The position numbers and the translations under genes are program-made. From Saprospiraceae bacterium (lineage in GTDB: Bacteria; Bacteroidota; Bacteroidia; Chitinophagales; Saprospiraceae): DNA of 64,000 nt. This document shows, piece after piece, positions 26,395 to 34,213 of this stretch; within the stretch, counting starts at the first letter, position 1, and the number at the start of each line of letters is the position of its first letter. The stretch lies in contig JANQWK010000060.1 of NCBI GenBank assembly GCA_030729925.1, forward strand, positions 29,797 to 93,796, written 5' to 3'. Below the pieces are notes generated by a model. The model ran no database searches. It had not been told where the DNA came from and was given only the letters and a program-made list of their open reading frames with translations.

Positions 26395-27138
26395 TTAACC
26401 TCTCAACAGGCTCCGCACCTTTTCGGCATCTTCGGGGGTATCCACGCCAATAGTATCGAAGTTGGTAATCGCCATTTGGATACGCCAGCCCTGTTGCAGC
26501 CATCGCAACTGTTCCAACTGTTCGAGTTTTTCGTAAGGACTTTGAGGCAAACGGCTGATCTTCAGCAGTACTTCCCTTCGGAATCCGTACATGCCGATAT
26601 GTTTATAAAAAGTTCCCATGGTCAACCAGGCGTCTGGGTCGGCTCCCCGTACAAAGGGGATAGCCTGTCGAGAAAAATACAGCGCGAAGCCCTGGTAATC
26701 GAGGACAACTTTTACCACATTGGGGTTTTGGAGATCGGTCGAATCTGCCAACTGCTGAGCCAGACTGCCGATCGACAAATCGGGCATTTGTTCAAACAGC
26801 TGGGCAAGGGCTGCTATCTGTTGCGGCTCGAGCAAGGGCTCATCGCCTTGTATATTAATTACCACATCTGTATCTGTAAGTTCTGTTGCCACTGCTGCGC
26901 AACGATCTGTTCCACTTGCGAGATCGGGGGAAGTCATCGCAACCGTTCCACCGAATCTTTTTACGGCATCGGCAACACGGGTATCATCGGTAGCTACAAT
27001 GAGTTCGCTAAAAACCCCGGAAGCTGCGGCCTGTTCGTACACCCGTTGAATCATAGTTTTTCCCTCCAGGTCAATCAACGGTTTACCAGGAAACCTGGAG
27101 GAGGCAAAACGTGCGGGAATGATGCCTGAAATTCTCAT
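26395..27138 (-). CDS. kdsB: 3-deoxy-manno-octulosonate cytidylyltransferase
   Basis: 247 residues, usual length. KdsB makes CMP-Kdo for the lipid A core. Motifs are IIPARFASSRFPGKPL, VATDDTRVADAV, NIQGDEPLL and the late NFDTIGVDTPEDAEKV, all intact. The product implies a Kdo-containing LPS. The gene is divergent from the LysM protein gene, 41 bases apart, and separated by 155 bases from the upstream end of saccharopine dehydrogenase. Confidence 0.96.
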   Translation of the reverse strand: MRISGIIPARFASSRFPGKPLIDLEGKTMIQRVYEQAAASGVFSELIVATDDTRVADAVKRFGGTVAMTSPDLASGTDRCAAVATELTDTDVVINIQGDEPLLEPQQIAALAQLFEQMPDLSIGSLAQQLADSTDLQNPNVVKVVLDYQGFALYFSRQAIPFVRGADPDAWLTMGTFYKHIGMYGFRREVLLKISRLPQSPYEKLEQLEQLRWLQQGWRIQMAITNFDTIGVDTPEDAEKVRSLLRG

Positions 27139-27179
27139 TTTTACTTATTTTTAGATTTTTTAGGTAACTGACCTCCTTC

Positions 27180-28046
27180 ATGCAAGTAAATATCCATACT
27201 CTTTTGATTGCTTTGTTCTTGTTGTTTGGCCATGCCCTTCGGGGCGACACAGGCAATCACGAGCGCTATTTGTTGCCGGAAGATACTGTTTTTATTCGCA
27301 TGGGACTTTTCCAGGAACGCATTTTTCAGCATACCCTGGAGCCGGGACAAACGCTATATTCATTGGCAAAATTCTATGCCCTTTCCATGTCTGAACTTGT
27401 GTTGCTCAATCCGGGTCTGAATCCAAATGCAACAAGACCAGGGCAGCGCATTCAGGTCAGGATCCCGCTGTCTGCTATTATAACGCAAGAAAATGCTCCG
27501 AGAAACAACAAAGCATACGTGCCGGTCTATTACCGAGTCCGGGTCGAAGATACCCTTTACAAGATTTGTCGTTTTTATTTCAATATTCCCCAAAAAAACC
27601 TGGTGCAAATCAACAAACTCGTATCAATTGACTTAAAACCAGGGCAAATGCTACACCTGGGGTGGATGAGTACAGATGGGATAAGTCCGACCATGGTAGG
27701 CAGCGAAGAAAAAGATTTGCTGGACAACATCAACGCTCCGCTAAGAAGTAGTTTCGAAAATAGTTGTGCCTATACATCCAGCGTCCTGCAAAAAGGACCG
27801 GCTCAGTGGGTAGCTCAAGGTAAGGGTTCGGAAGACCTGATTGCCCTGCACAATGAAGCCCCGCCCAATACGGTCATCATGGTGCAAAACCCCATGAACA
27901 AACGCACCATTTACGTTAGGGTCGTAGAAAAAATACCTGCTACCCGATACGATCAAAATATTGTCGTAGTACTTTCACCAATGGCCGCGCACCTGCTCAA
28001 CCTGAAAAACAAAAAATCCTACGTGTACGTTACTTATTGTAAGTAA
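27180..28046 (+). CDS. Secreted protein with two LysM domains
   Basis: 288 residues. Signal peptide about 1-22 (LLIALFLLFGHALRG). LysM 1 spans about 45-95 (LEPGQTLYSLAKFYALSMSE) and LysM 2 about 118-165 (VRVEDTLYKICRFYFNIPQK), so peptidoglycan binding in the periplasm is likely. The C-terminal 100 residues, with VIMVQNPMNKRTIYVRVVEK, resemble a double-psi beta-barrel of the RlpA type, but I cannot confirm the catalytic Asp. No peptidase domain is present. Confidence 0.85.
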   Translation: MQVNIHTLLIALFLLFGHALRGDTGNHERYLLPEDTVFIRMGLFQERIFQHTLEPGQTLYSLAKFYALSMSELVLLNPGLNPNATRPGQRIQVRIPLSAIITQENAPRNNKAYVPVYYRVRVEDTLYKICRFYFNIPQKNLVQINKLVSIDLKPGQMLHLGWMSTDGISPTMVGSEEKDLLDNINAPLRSSFENSCAYTSSVLQKGPAQWVAQGKGSEDLIALHNEAPPNTVIMVQNPMNKRTIYVRVVEKIPATRYDQNIVVVLSPMAAHLLNLKNKKSYVYVTYCK

Positions 28047-28066
28047 TTCAAATAGTCGTACTTTCG
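28037..28066 (+). promoter_or_regulatory. Candidate promoter for cystathionine beta-synthase
   Basis: TTG at 28037-28039, a 19-base spacer, then TACTTTCG at 28059-28066, one base from TAnnTTTG. The spacing is what Bacteroidota promoters show. It begins within the end of the LysM gene and lies 18 bases before the ATG at 28085. Confidence 0.55.
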
Positions 28067-28084
28067 CAAGTAAAAACAACCCCC

Positions 28085-29446
28085 ATGCATTATTGTGAAA
28101 CCATCCTGGAAACCATCGGAAACACCCCTCTGGTGCGTATCAACAAAGTCATTGAAGATATTCCCGCGCTGGTGCTCATGAAAGTAGAAACCTTCAATCC
28201 AGGGCACTCCATCAAAGACCGGATGGCACTCAAAATGATTGAGGATGCAGAGGCCAGAGGCGATATTAAGGCGGGAGGAACCATCATCGAATGTACTTCC
28301 GGAAATACAGGTATGGGACTTGCCATCGCTGCTGCTGTCAAAGGGTACAAGTGCATTTTCACCACTACAGACAAACAATCCAAAGAAAAAATAGACCTCC
28401 TCAAGGCCTTGGGCGCAGAAGTCATCGTTTGCCCGACAAATGTGACTCCAGAGGACAGCCGCTCCTATTATTCCGTTGCAGCCAGACTCAGCCAAGAGAT
28501 CCCCAATTCCTACTGGTGCAATCAGTACGACAATCTTTCTAACAGACAAGCTCATTTTGAAAGTACCGGCCCTGAGATATGGGAACAAACCGACGGAAAA
28601 GTTACCCATCTTGTCGTTGGCGTGGGTACAGGCGGTACCATCTCCGGCACAGGTATGTTTTTAAAATCCAAAAATCCTAACATAAAAATCTGGGGAATAG
28701 ATACTTATGGCTCCGTCTTTAAAAAATACCACGAAACGGGCATTTTTGACGAAAAAGAGATCTATCCTTATATCACGGAAGGCATTGGAGAGGATATTCT
28801 TCCCAAAAATGTCAACTTCGACATTATTGACTTGTTCGAAAAAGTTACGGATAAGGATGCAGCATTAATGGCACGCCGGCTCGCTCGCGAAGAAGGCATC
28901 TTGCTGGGCTATTCGGCGGGTTCTGCTATGGCTGGATTGCTGCAGCTCAAAGACAAACTGACCCCGGACGACGTTGTGGTGGTGGTTATACACGATCACG
29001 GAAGCCGCTATATCGGCAAAATCTACAACGACGACTGGATGCGGGAGCGTGGATTCTTGAAGGATATGCCAACCATAAAGGACATCATTGGTCGAAGGGG
29101 GAAAGTTCCCTTCATCAGCGTAGGGGTAAGTGAAAAGGTTCGACATGCCTTTGAATTGATGAAAGATCACGACATTTCCCAGATGCCGGTAGTAGATGAA
29201 TCGGGCACTATTGTGGGTTCCCTGACTGAAATTGCCGTTTTGTCTTACTTGCTCGAAAATCCTTTGAATCACACCGAAAAGCAGGTGCGTCATATCATGG
29301 GAGAGCCCTTTCCCATCGTAACAGAAGACATGGAGCTAGGGCAGCTACGCCATTACATCAACAAAAAAATACCCGCCATACTGGCTAAAGACAGAAGTGG
29401 GCAACTACACATCATCACCAAGTACGATATCATCCAAACCGTGTAA
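28085..29446 (+). CDS. Cystathionine beta-synthase (PLP enzyme with CBS-domain pair)
   Basis: 453 residues. The catalytic domain (about 1-325) has the PLP lysine Lys44 in NPGHSIKDRMA, TSGNTG (70-75), VVGVGTGGTISGTG and GYSAGSAMAG. A pair of CBS domains follows from about 335 (VSEKVRHAFELMKDHDISQM and MELGQLRHYINKKIPAI), as in eukaryotic CBS, where they bind AdoMet. It condenses serine or homoserine-derived substrates with homocysteine or sulphide, so it serves transsulphuration or cysteine synthesis. O-acetylserine sulfhydrylase with CBS domains is the alternative. Confidence 0.92.
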   Translation: MHYCETILETIGNTPLVRINKVIEDIPALVLMKVETFNPGHSIKDRMALKMIEDAEARGDIKAGGTIIECTSGNTGMGLAIAAAVKGYKCIFTTTDKQSKEKIDLLKALGAEVIVCPTNVTPEDSRSYYSVAARLSQEIPNSYWCNQYDNLSNRQAHFESTGPEIWEQTDGKVTHLVVGVGTGGTISGTGMFLKSKNPNIKIWGIDTYGSVFKKYHETGIFDEKEIYPYITEGIGEDILPKNVNFDIIDLFEKVTDKDAALMARRLAREEGILLGYSAGSAMAGLLQLKDKLTPDDVVVVVIHDHGSRYIGKIYNDDWMRERGFLKDMPTIKDIIGRRGKVPFISVGVSEKVRHAFELMKDHDISQMPVVDESGTIVGSLTEIAVLSYLLENPLNHTEKQVRHIMGEPFPIVTEDMELGQLRHYINKKIPAILAKDRSGQLHIITKYDIIQTV

Positions 29447-29498
29447 GGGTAAAATAAGTGTGCTGCTCTGGCGTTATCCCAGATAATACAACCTGCCG

Positions 29499-30551
29499 AT
29501 GAAATACCGTTTTACGCTGCTTATTTGTTGTTTTGCCAGTCTGAGTCTGTGGAGCCAGGATCAGCATTTCTCCCAGTTTTTTGCCTCCCCGCTCACCCTT
29601 AACCCTGCGCTGACCGGTGCTTTTGATGGCAAATACCGGCTGGCAACCATTTATCGCGATCAATGGGGCAATATTACAGATGTACCCTTTCGCACCTTCG
29701 GATCGGCTATTGACCTGCGTTTTCCCGTCACGCTCGGAGAGCGTTCGGGTAGCGATGCATTTGGTGGGGGCATCCAGTTTTTTAGCGACAAGGTTCCTTC
29801 TTTTGATTTTTCGACTACCCAAATGCAATTGTCCCTTGCGTATCACAAAGCCTTGAGCCGAAGCAATGATCAATTCCTGAGTGTAGGTTTTCAGGCCGGT
29901 ATTGTTCAGAAAAACCTGAACTACGAAAACCTGAATTTTGACGATCAATTCAATGGCACGAATGCTTTTGCAGAACCTACAGAGGAGGTGCTGCCCGGTA
30001 ATAATTTTTCTTATCTCGATTTTGCGGCGGGTATCAATTACACGTATGCCCCTGCGGGAAAACCGGGGATATTTGCGGGTGTGGCCATCAGTCACTTTTC
30101 CCAACCCCAGCTGAGTTTTTTTTACGACAAGCGCAACACCACCCAGCGAGGATTTGACGAGTTGCACATCAAATATACCGCATACCTGAGTGGCCAGGTG
30201 CCCATTGGCGAGCGTGTAGCTATCCATCCACGGGCGATGGCGCATCTTCAGGGGCCACACGTAGCGGCTCACGTCGGGACTAATTTCCGCTTTTTGCTGG
30301 ACGGATCCAAAGGTACGGCTATTCATCTGGGAGCCTGGGGAAGATCTGTTCGGGATGAAGCCTGGCGGGTAGGGTTAGAGTCTGTCGTAGGCATGCTTGG
30401 ACTGGAATTCTCCAACGTCCTTCTGGGGTTAAGCTACGATGCCAATGTCAACCCATTGGTGTTCAACGGACGACAACAATCGGCTTTCGAAATATCACTG
30501 GCCTACCTGGGGAGCTTTGTCAACGAATCGGTGCTATGTCCGCGTTTTTGA
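29499..30551 (+). CDS. PorP/SprF-family type IX secretion outer-membrane protein
   Basis: 350 residues. Signal peptide about 1-20 (LLICCFASLSLWSQ). QDQHFSQFFASPLTLNPALTG (about 21-41) is the signature start of PorP/SprF proteins, followed by beta strands and a barrel-like end. These proteins anchor or present secreted adhesins or work with T9SS. The gene stands alone here, with no large adhesin partner adjacent. FG-GAP and dockerin cargo-like proteins elsewhere in the window suggest a working T9SS. Confidence 0.92.
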   Translation: MKYRFTLLICCFASLSLWSQDQHFSQFFASPLTLNPALTGAFDGKYRLATIYRDQWGNITDVPFRTFGSAIDLRFPVTLGERSGSDAFGGGIQFFSDKVPSFDFSTTQMQLSLAYHKALSRSNDQFLSVGFQAGIVQKNLNYENLNFDDQFNGTNAFAEPTEEVLPGNNFSYLDFAAGINYTYAPAGKPGIFAGVAISHFSQPQLSFFYDKRNTTQRGFDELHIKYTAYLSGQVPIGERVAIHPRAMAHLQGPHVAAHVGTNFRFLLDGSKGTAIHLGAWGRSVRDEAWRVGLESVVGMLGLEFSNVLLGLSYDANVNPLVFNGRQQSAFEISLAYLGSFVNESVLCPRF

Positions 30552-30577
30552 CAAGTGGCAGGCCAGTGTAAGCGCAC

Positions 30578-31744
30578 TTACAATTCTATATTTTCCACGA
30601 TTTCCAAGCCATATCCGATCAGGCCGATCCTTTTTTTCGGGCTACTTGTGATCAGGCGAATTTTCTGTACCCCTAGATCATTCAAGATCTGTGCACCGAC
30701 CCCATAATCTCTCGGATCCATTTCGAGCTGTTTGTGGAGATCGGGTTTTTCACCTCGGGACAATTTGTCTTTGATGGTTTGAATCTGGTTAAGCACGTTC
30801 ATTTCCTTTTCTGCGTGTCGCATAAACACCGCCACGCCACTGCCTTGTTCCGCTATGAATGATAGTGCTTGATGCCCCGGAATTCCGCAGCCATCAATCA
30901 GGATGCTGAGGATTTCGGTAATTTCGGTCTCTGAATGCATCCGAACCAGTACAGGGTCATCATTTTCCCAGGATCCGAATTTAATGGCGATGTGTACATC
31001 ATCGGTAGTCAGTTGCCGGAAGGCAAAAATTTCTGCCTGTCCGAAAGACGTTTCCAGCTCGAAGGCGGTTTCCAGCTTGATTAGTCGCTCATTGCGCATC
31101 CGATACGCTACCAGATCCTTGATAGCCACTATTTTCAACCCAAATTTGCGCGCAATTTCCAGCAACTGAGGAAGCCTTGCCATACTGCCATCCTCGTTGA
31201 GGATTTCCACCAACACACCAACCGGGGGGTAGCCTGCCAAACGAGCCAGGTCTATACTCGCCTCGGTGTGACCTGTTCGGCGCAGCACACCACCTGTTTT
31301 GGCGCGCAGCGGAAAAATATGCCCTGGTCTGGCATAATCGGAAGGTTTGGTTTCTGGATCAATAAGTGCCCGGATCCCTGTAGCGCGATCGTAAGCAGAA
31401 ATCCCTGTTGTACACCCCTTTCCGATAAGGTCAATAGAAACCGTAAACGCCGTTTCGTGCAACGCAGTATTGGAAGACACCATAAGGGGCAGCTCCAGGG
31501 CATCGGCACGCTTCTCATCAATAGGCGTACAGATTAGTCCTCTGCCGTGAGTAGCCATAAAATTGATAATTTCAGGAGTCACACTGGCTGCAGCACAAAT
31601 AAAATCCCCCTCATTTTCCCGGTCTTCATCGTCCACAACAATGATCACTTCGCCATTGCGAATTGCCTCGATTGCCTCCTCAATACTATTGAGTTGGGTG
31701 CTGGTCGCGCCGGGTTGGCTTCCAGACGTTTGATTTGATTCCAT
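30578..31744 (-). CDS. ribB: RibBA-type protein: DHBP synthase with a degenerate GTP cyclohydrolase II domain
   Basis: 388 residues. Residues 18-215 are an intact 3,4-dihydroxy-2-butanone 4-phosphate synthase (DDEDRENEGD 38-47, HTEAS 159-163) for riboflavin. Residues 220-388 have the fold of GTP cyclohydrolase II and end in DPRDYGVGAQILNDLG and GYGLEIVENI, but the zinc site is lost. The canonical HSEC is HSET (270-273), the RCDC region is IDGC (283-286), and the catalytic QEGRxIG is HAEKEMN (310-316). The second half is therefore unlikely to open GTP. The start overlaps the preceding gene by 59 bases. Confidence 0.9.
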   Translation of the reverse strand: MESNQTSGSQPGATSTQLNSIEEAIEAIRNGEVIIVVDDEDRENEGDFICAAASVTPEIINFMATHGRGLICTPIDEKRADALELPLMVSSNTALHETAFTVSIDLIGKGCTTGISAYDRATGIRALIDPETKPSDYARPGHIFPLRAKTGGVLRRTGHTEASIDLARLAGYPPVGVLVEILNEDGSMARLPQLLEIARKFGLKIVAIKDLVAYRMRNERLIKLETAFELETSFGQAEIFAFRQLTTDDVHIAIKFGSWENDDPVLVRMHSETEITEILSILIDGCGIPGHQALSFIAEQGSGVAVFMRHAEKEMNVLNQIQTIKDKLSRGEKPDLHKQLEMDPRDYGVGAQILNDLGVQKIRLITSSPKKRIGLIGYGLEIVENIEL

Positions 31745-32900
31745 AGAGATATTTTAAAAAACCTTTCAACAATGCCAAATGCATCCATAAAAAATAGTGC
31801 ATATCTGCAAGCAATTTCAGGTGCCAGCCAAAATACCGAAGTATCCTATGCAGCAACGGGATGCCAAAAAAAACAAACAGACCGAAGAAAAACAACCCTT
31901 GGTAAAAGTTGTTGCTCCCTGTACCCATTAAAATTGTCCCCAAAAGCATCCCAGCCAGCCAAAATGGCCCTAGCCAGCGTAGGATTTTATGAGAGAGTAA
32001 TACAAATGCGCGGGTAGTAATTGGGGGCCACCACAAGTCTTTAAAGAAAAACATATTTTGAAAGTTCCCAGCGGATATCCTTGCTTTTCGGCGAAATTCT
32101 TCCCCCAGCTCATGGGATACCCCTTCTCGGCAGACGGCCTCCAGGTCACTGATTGCACCCGCTCCCTGGCGCAGGACTTGCATACACAGAAAAAAGTCAT
32201 CTACCAGGAAATTGGAGGGGACACGGGTAAACAAACCGGCGCGTATGGCGAAAAATCCACCGAAAGGCCCCATCATCAGTTGCCAGAGCCGACCTTCCAA
32301 ATATTTAGTCCATACTTCGGAGGTGATATAGGTGTTTTCCGACCTGGATATCCCTGCCTTCCGCATTCCCGTATGAACCAAATGAGCATCTACAAGACCT
32401 ATCCGGGAATCGCCAAAATGCCTTGCCAAGCGAGAGATGGTTTCGGGTTCGGGCATCACGCTGGCATCGGTCAGGATAAAAATATGGTCTGCTCCTCGAC
32501 CTCGCCGCCGGATAGCCATATCGGCCAGGCGGTCAATCATACCCGGCTTACCCATTCTCCCTTCCGACAAATAAATATGTCGGTTGGAATCACCAGCCGA
32601 CCATTCCTGTAAGATTGCGTTAGACTGGTCGGTAGATGCATCCGAACCAATGTATATGTCCAAGAATTCTCCACTGTAATCCTGCGCCTCGAGTGCTAAC
32701 AATTTTTGGGGCAACACCAGCGCCTCATTATACACCGACATCAATACCGACACCCTCGGCATATCATCTTGTGAAGGGCTTTCCTGGAGTCGGGATTTTC
32801 GGTGTTTGTAAAGCTGCTGCAGCAAAAAAGGATACAGCGCATAAGTGTAGCACATTAAAAGGGCAGCCAACGAAAATAAAAAGAAGCCGACATTATCCAT
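31686..32900 (-). CDS. Membrane-bound family 2 glycosyltransferase
   Basis: 404 residues. An N-terminal membrane segment (FFLFSLAALLMCYTYALYPF) precedes a GT-A domain with SVLMSVYNEALVLPQKL, IGSDASTDQSNAILQE and the LTDASV metal/sugar region. Three membrane segments follow near 300-360. It probably transfers or polymerises a sugar at the inner membrane. Its 3' end overlaps the ribBA start by 59 bases, and its start overlaps the end of the next glycosyltransferase by 8 bases, so the three are likely one transcript. Confidence 0.88.
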   Translation of the reverse strand: MDNVGFFLFSLAALLMCYTYALYPFLLQQLYKHRKSRLQESPSQDDMPRVSVLMSVYNEALVLPQKLLALEAQDYSGEFLDIYIGSDASTDQSNAILQEWSAGDSNRHIYLSEGRMGKPGMIDRLADMAIRRRGRGADHIFILTDASVMPEPETISRLARHFGDSRIGLVDAHLVHTGMRKAGISRSENTYITSEVWTKYLEGRLWQLMMGPFGGFFAIRAGLFTRVPSNFLVDDFFLCMQVLRQGAGAISDLEAVCREGVSHELGEEFRRKARISAGNFQNMFFFKDLWWPPITTRAFVLLSHKILRWLGPFWLAGMLLGTILMGTGSNNFYQGLFFFGLFVFFGIPLLHRILRYFGWHLKLLADMHYFLWMHLALLKGFLKYLYGIKSNVWKPTRRDQHPTQ

Positions 32901-34128
32901 GTACCTGGGGCATTTGCGGGGTTAAGCGACCCTCCAGCCATGAACGATAGGCATCCAAGAGCGATTTGGCTATTGCATCGGCCCTAAAGTGATCCAGTAC
33001 CAGGGATCTGCCCGCTTGGCCAATTTGTACCGCCCGTTGGGGATCCCGCAGGAGTCTTTCTAGTTGTACGACAAACTCCTCGGCCGTTGAAGCCAGACAA
33101 ACAGACACCCCATCCTGCCCTGGAATCCCCTCCAATCCCAGTGGAGTGGTCACCACCGTTCGTCCAAGTGCCATGGCTTCAATAATTTTAGCACGCATTC
33201 CACTGCCTGAAAAAAGCGGTACAACCATTACCGCATACTGGTTCATGTATTCAATTGCGTCCGGTACTTCTCCATGCACGCGGATCCCTTTTCCCGACAG
33301 GGAGAACATCCACTCTGGCATATTTCTGCCTGCCAGATGAAGGACAGCTCCGTGATGTCTTTGCCAAAAGATCGGCCAGACCGCTGACACAAACCACTGG
33401 ATCCCCTCCAGGTTGGGAAGCCAGTCCAGTGATCCCAAAAAATAAACTGAAAACGTGTCACGCTTTTGTGGTGCCGGTAGGTATTCACCCGGATCTATCC
33501 CAATCGGACAAAGGCAATGTTTGCCCTCGTACCCCAATGACACAAACTGTTCGAAATCCTGGCTGGAAATGGGAACCAAAAAATCTGTCGCCTGCAAACA
33601 GGCAACTTCATACGCCTTGAGCTTTTTTGTCAAATAACGAATATACCAACGCTTAAGTCCAGGCTTGGTTCTGGCAGCAATCCGTTCCCAGATTTGGAAC
33701 TCTAAGTTATGTGTTCGCAAGGCTACTTCGGCGGATGAATACTGTCTAATTATCGGGGCATAACCAGCAAGATGCACCCCTTCGATTTGTACAAGGTCAA
33801 ATTCCTCCTGCTCCAATAATTTTCTTAGTGCGGTGGACACTTTTTCCGACTGGAAGCGTTCGACATGGTATGATTTTTTGGAAAACAAATTGAGCAGAGC
33901 ACCTGTCCAGGTAACCCTGGTATCTAAGGTCACACTGGTAATGCTGGAGTAAGGATTATAGGCAGAAGGAAGCTCAGCAGGATCAAAAAAATGTTTGAGG
34001 GTATTGACGCAAAAGAGATGTATTTCGGCGCCGGCGGCAGACAACCCCTTTGCCATATTGTAGATGGCAACGGACTCCCCGTCTTTGAGGGGATAAGGAA
34101 ATTTTTTGCAGAGCTGTAAAATCTTCAT
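32893..34128 (-). CDS. Family 4 glycosyltransferase
   Basis: 411 residues from the ATG at 34128; an ATG at 34191 is in frame but adds 21 hydrophobic residues unlike the family and would lie inside the upstream hairpin. The GT-B fold shows MKILQLCKKFPYPLKDGE at the start, LDWLPNLEGIQWFV mid-protein and the nucleotide-sugar region SGMRAKIIEAMALGRTVVTTP, with Glu in the family position. It probably builds an exported polysaccharide. It is first of a probable three-gene run with the family 2 enzyme and ribBA. Confidence 0.9.
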   Translation of the reverse strand: MKILQLCKKFPYPLKDGESVAIYNMAKGLSAAGAEIHLFCVNTLKHFFDPAELPSAYNPYSSITSVTLDTRVTWTGALLNLFSKKSYHVERFQSEKVSTALRKLLEQEEFDLVQIEGVHLAGYAPIIRQYSSAEVALRTHNLEFQIWERIAARTKPGLKRWYIRYLTKKLKAYEVACLQATDFLVPISSQDFEQFVSLGYEGKHCLCPIGIDPGEYLPAPQKRDTFSVYFLGSLDWLPNLEGIQWFVSAVWPIFWQRHHGAVLHLAGRNMPEWMFSLSGKGIRVHGEVPDAIEYMNQYAVMVVPLFSGSGMRAKIIEAMALGRTVVTTPLGLEGIPGQDGVSVCLASTAEEFVVQLERLLRDPQRAVQIGQAGRSLVLDHFRADAIAKSLLDAYRSWLEGRLTPQMPQVHG

Positions 34129-34152
34129 ACCTAAAACGCTTGCCCAAAAGTA

Positions 34153-34193
34153 CCAAAAAATTTGCCCCTTAGGGTAAAACCCAAGGGGCAAAT
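34153..34193 (-). terminator. Intrinsic terminator of the M1 peptidase gene
   Basis: Arms 34160-34175 and 34179-34193 form an 11-bp stem (ATTTGCCCCTT with AAGGGGCAAAT), a one-base bulge and a 4-bp inner stem (GGGT/ACCC) with an AAA loop. On the minus strand it is followed by TTTTTTGG. It lies 21 bases after the M1 stop codon and fits a rho-independent terminator. Confidence 0.8.
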
Positions 34194-34213
34194 CTTGAAC
34201 TGGCCGGGCTGCG

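Noticed and set aside
30561..30590. Short inverted repeat after porP (TGTAAG/CTTACA) as a terminator
   Set aside because: The stem is only 6 bp with no T-run and it overlaps the ribBA stop, so it is too weak to call.
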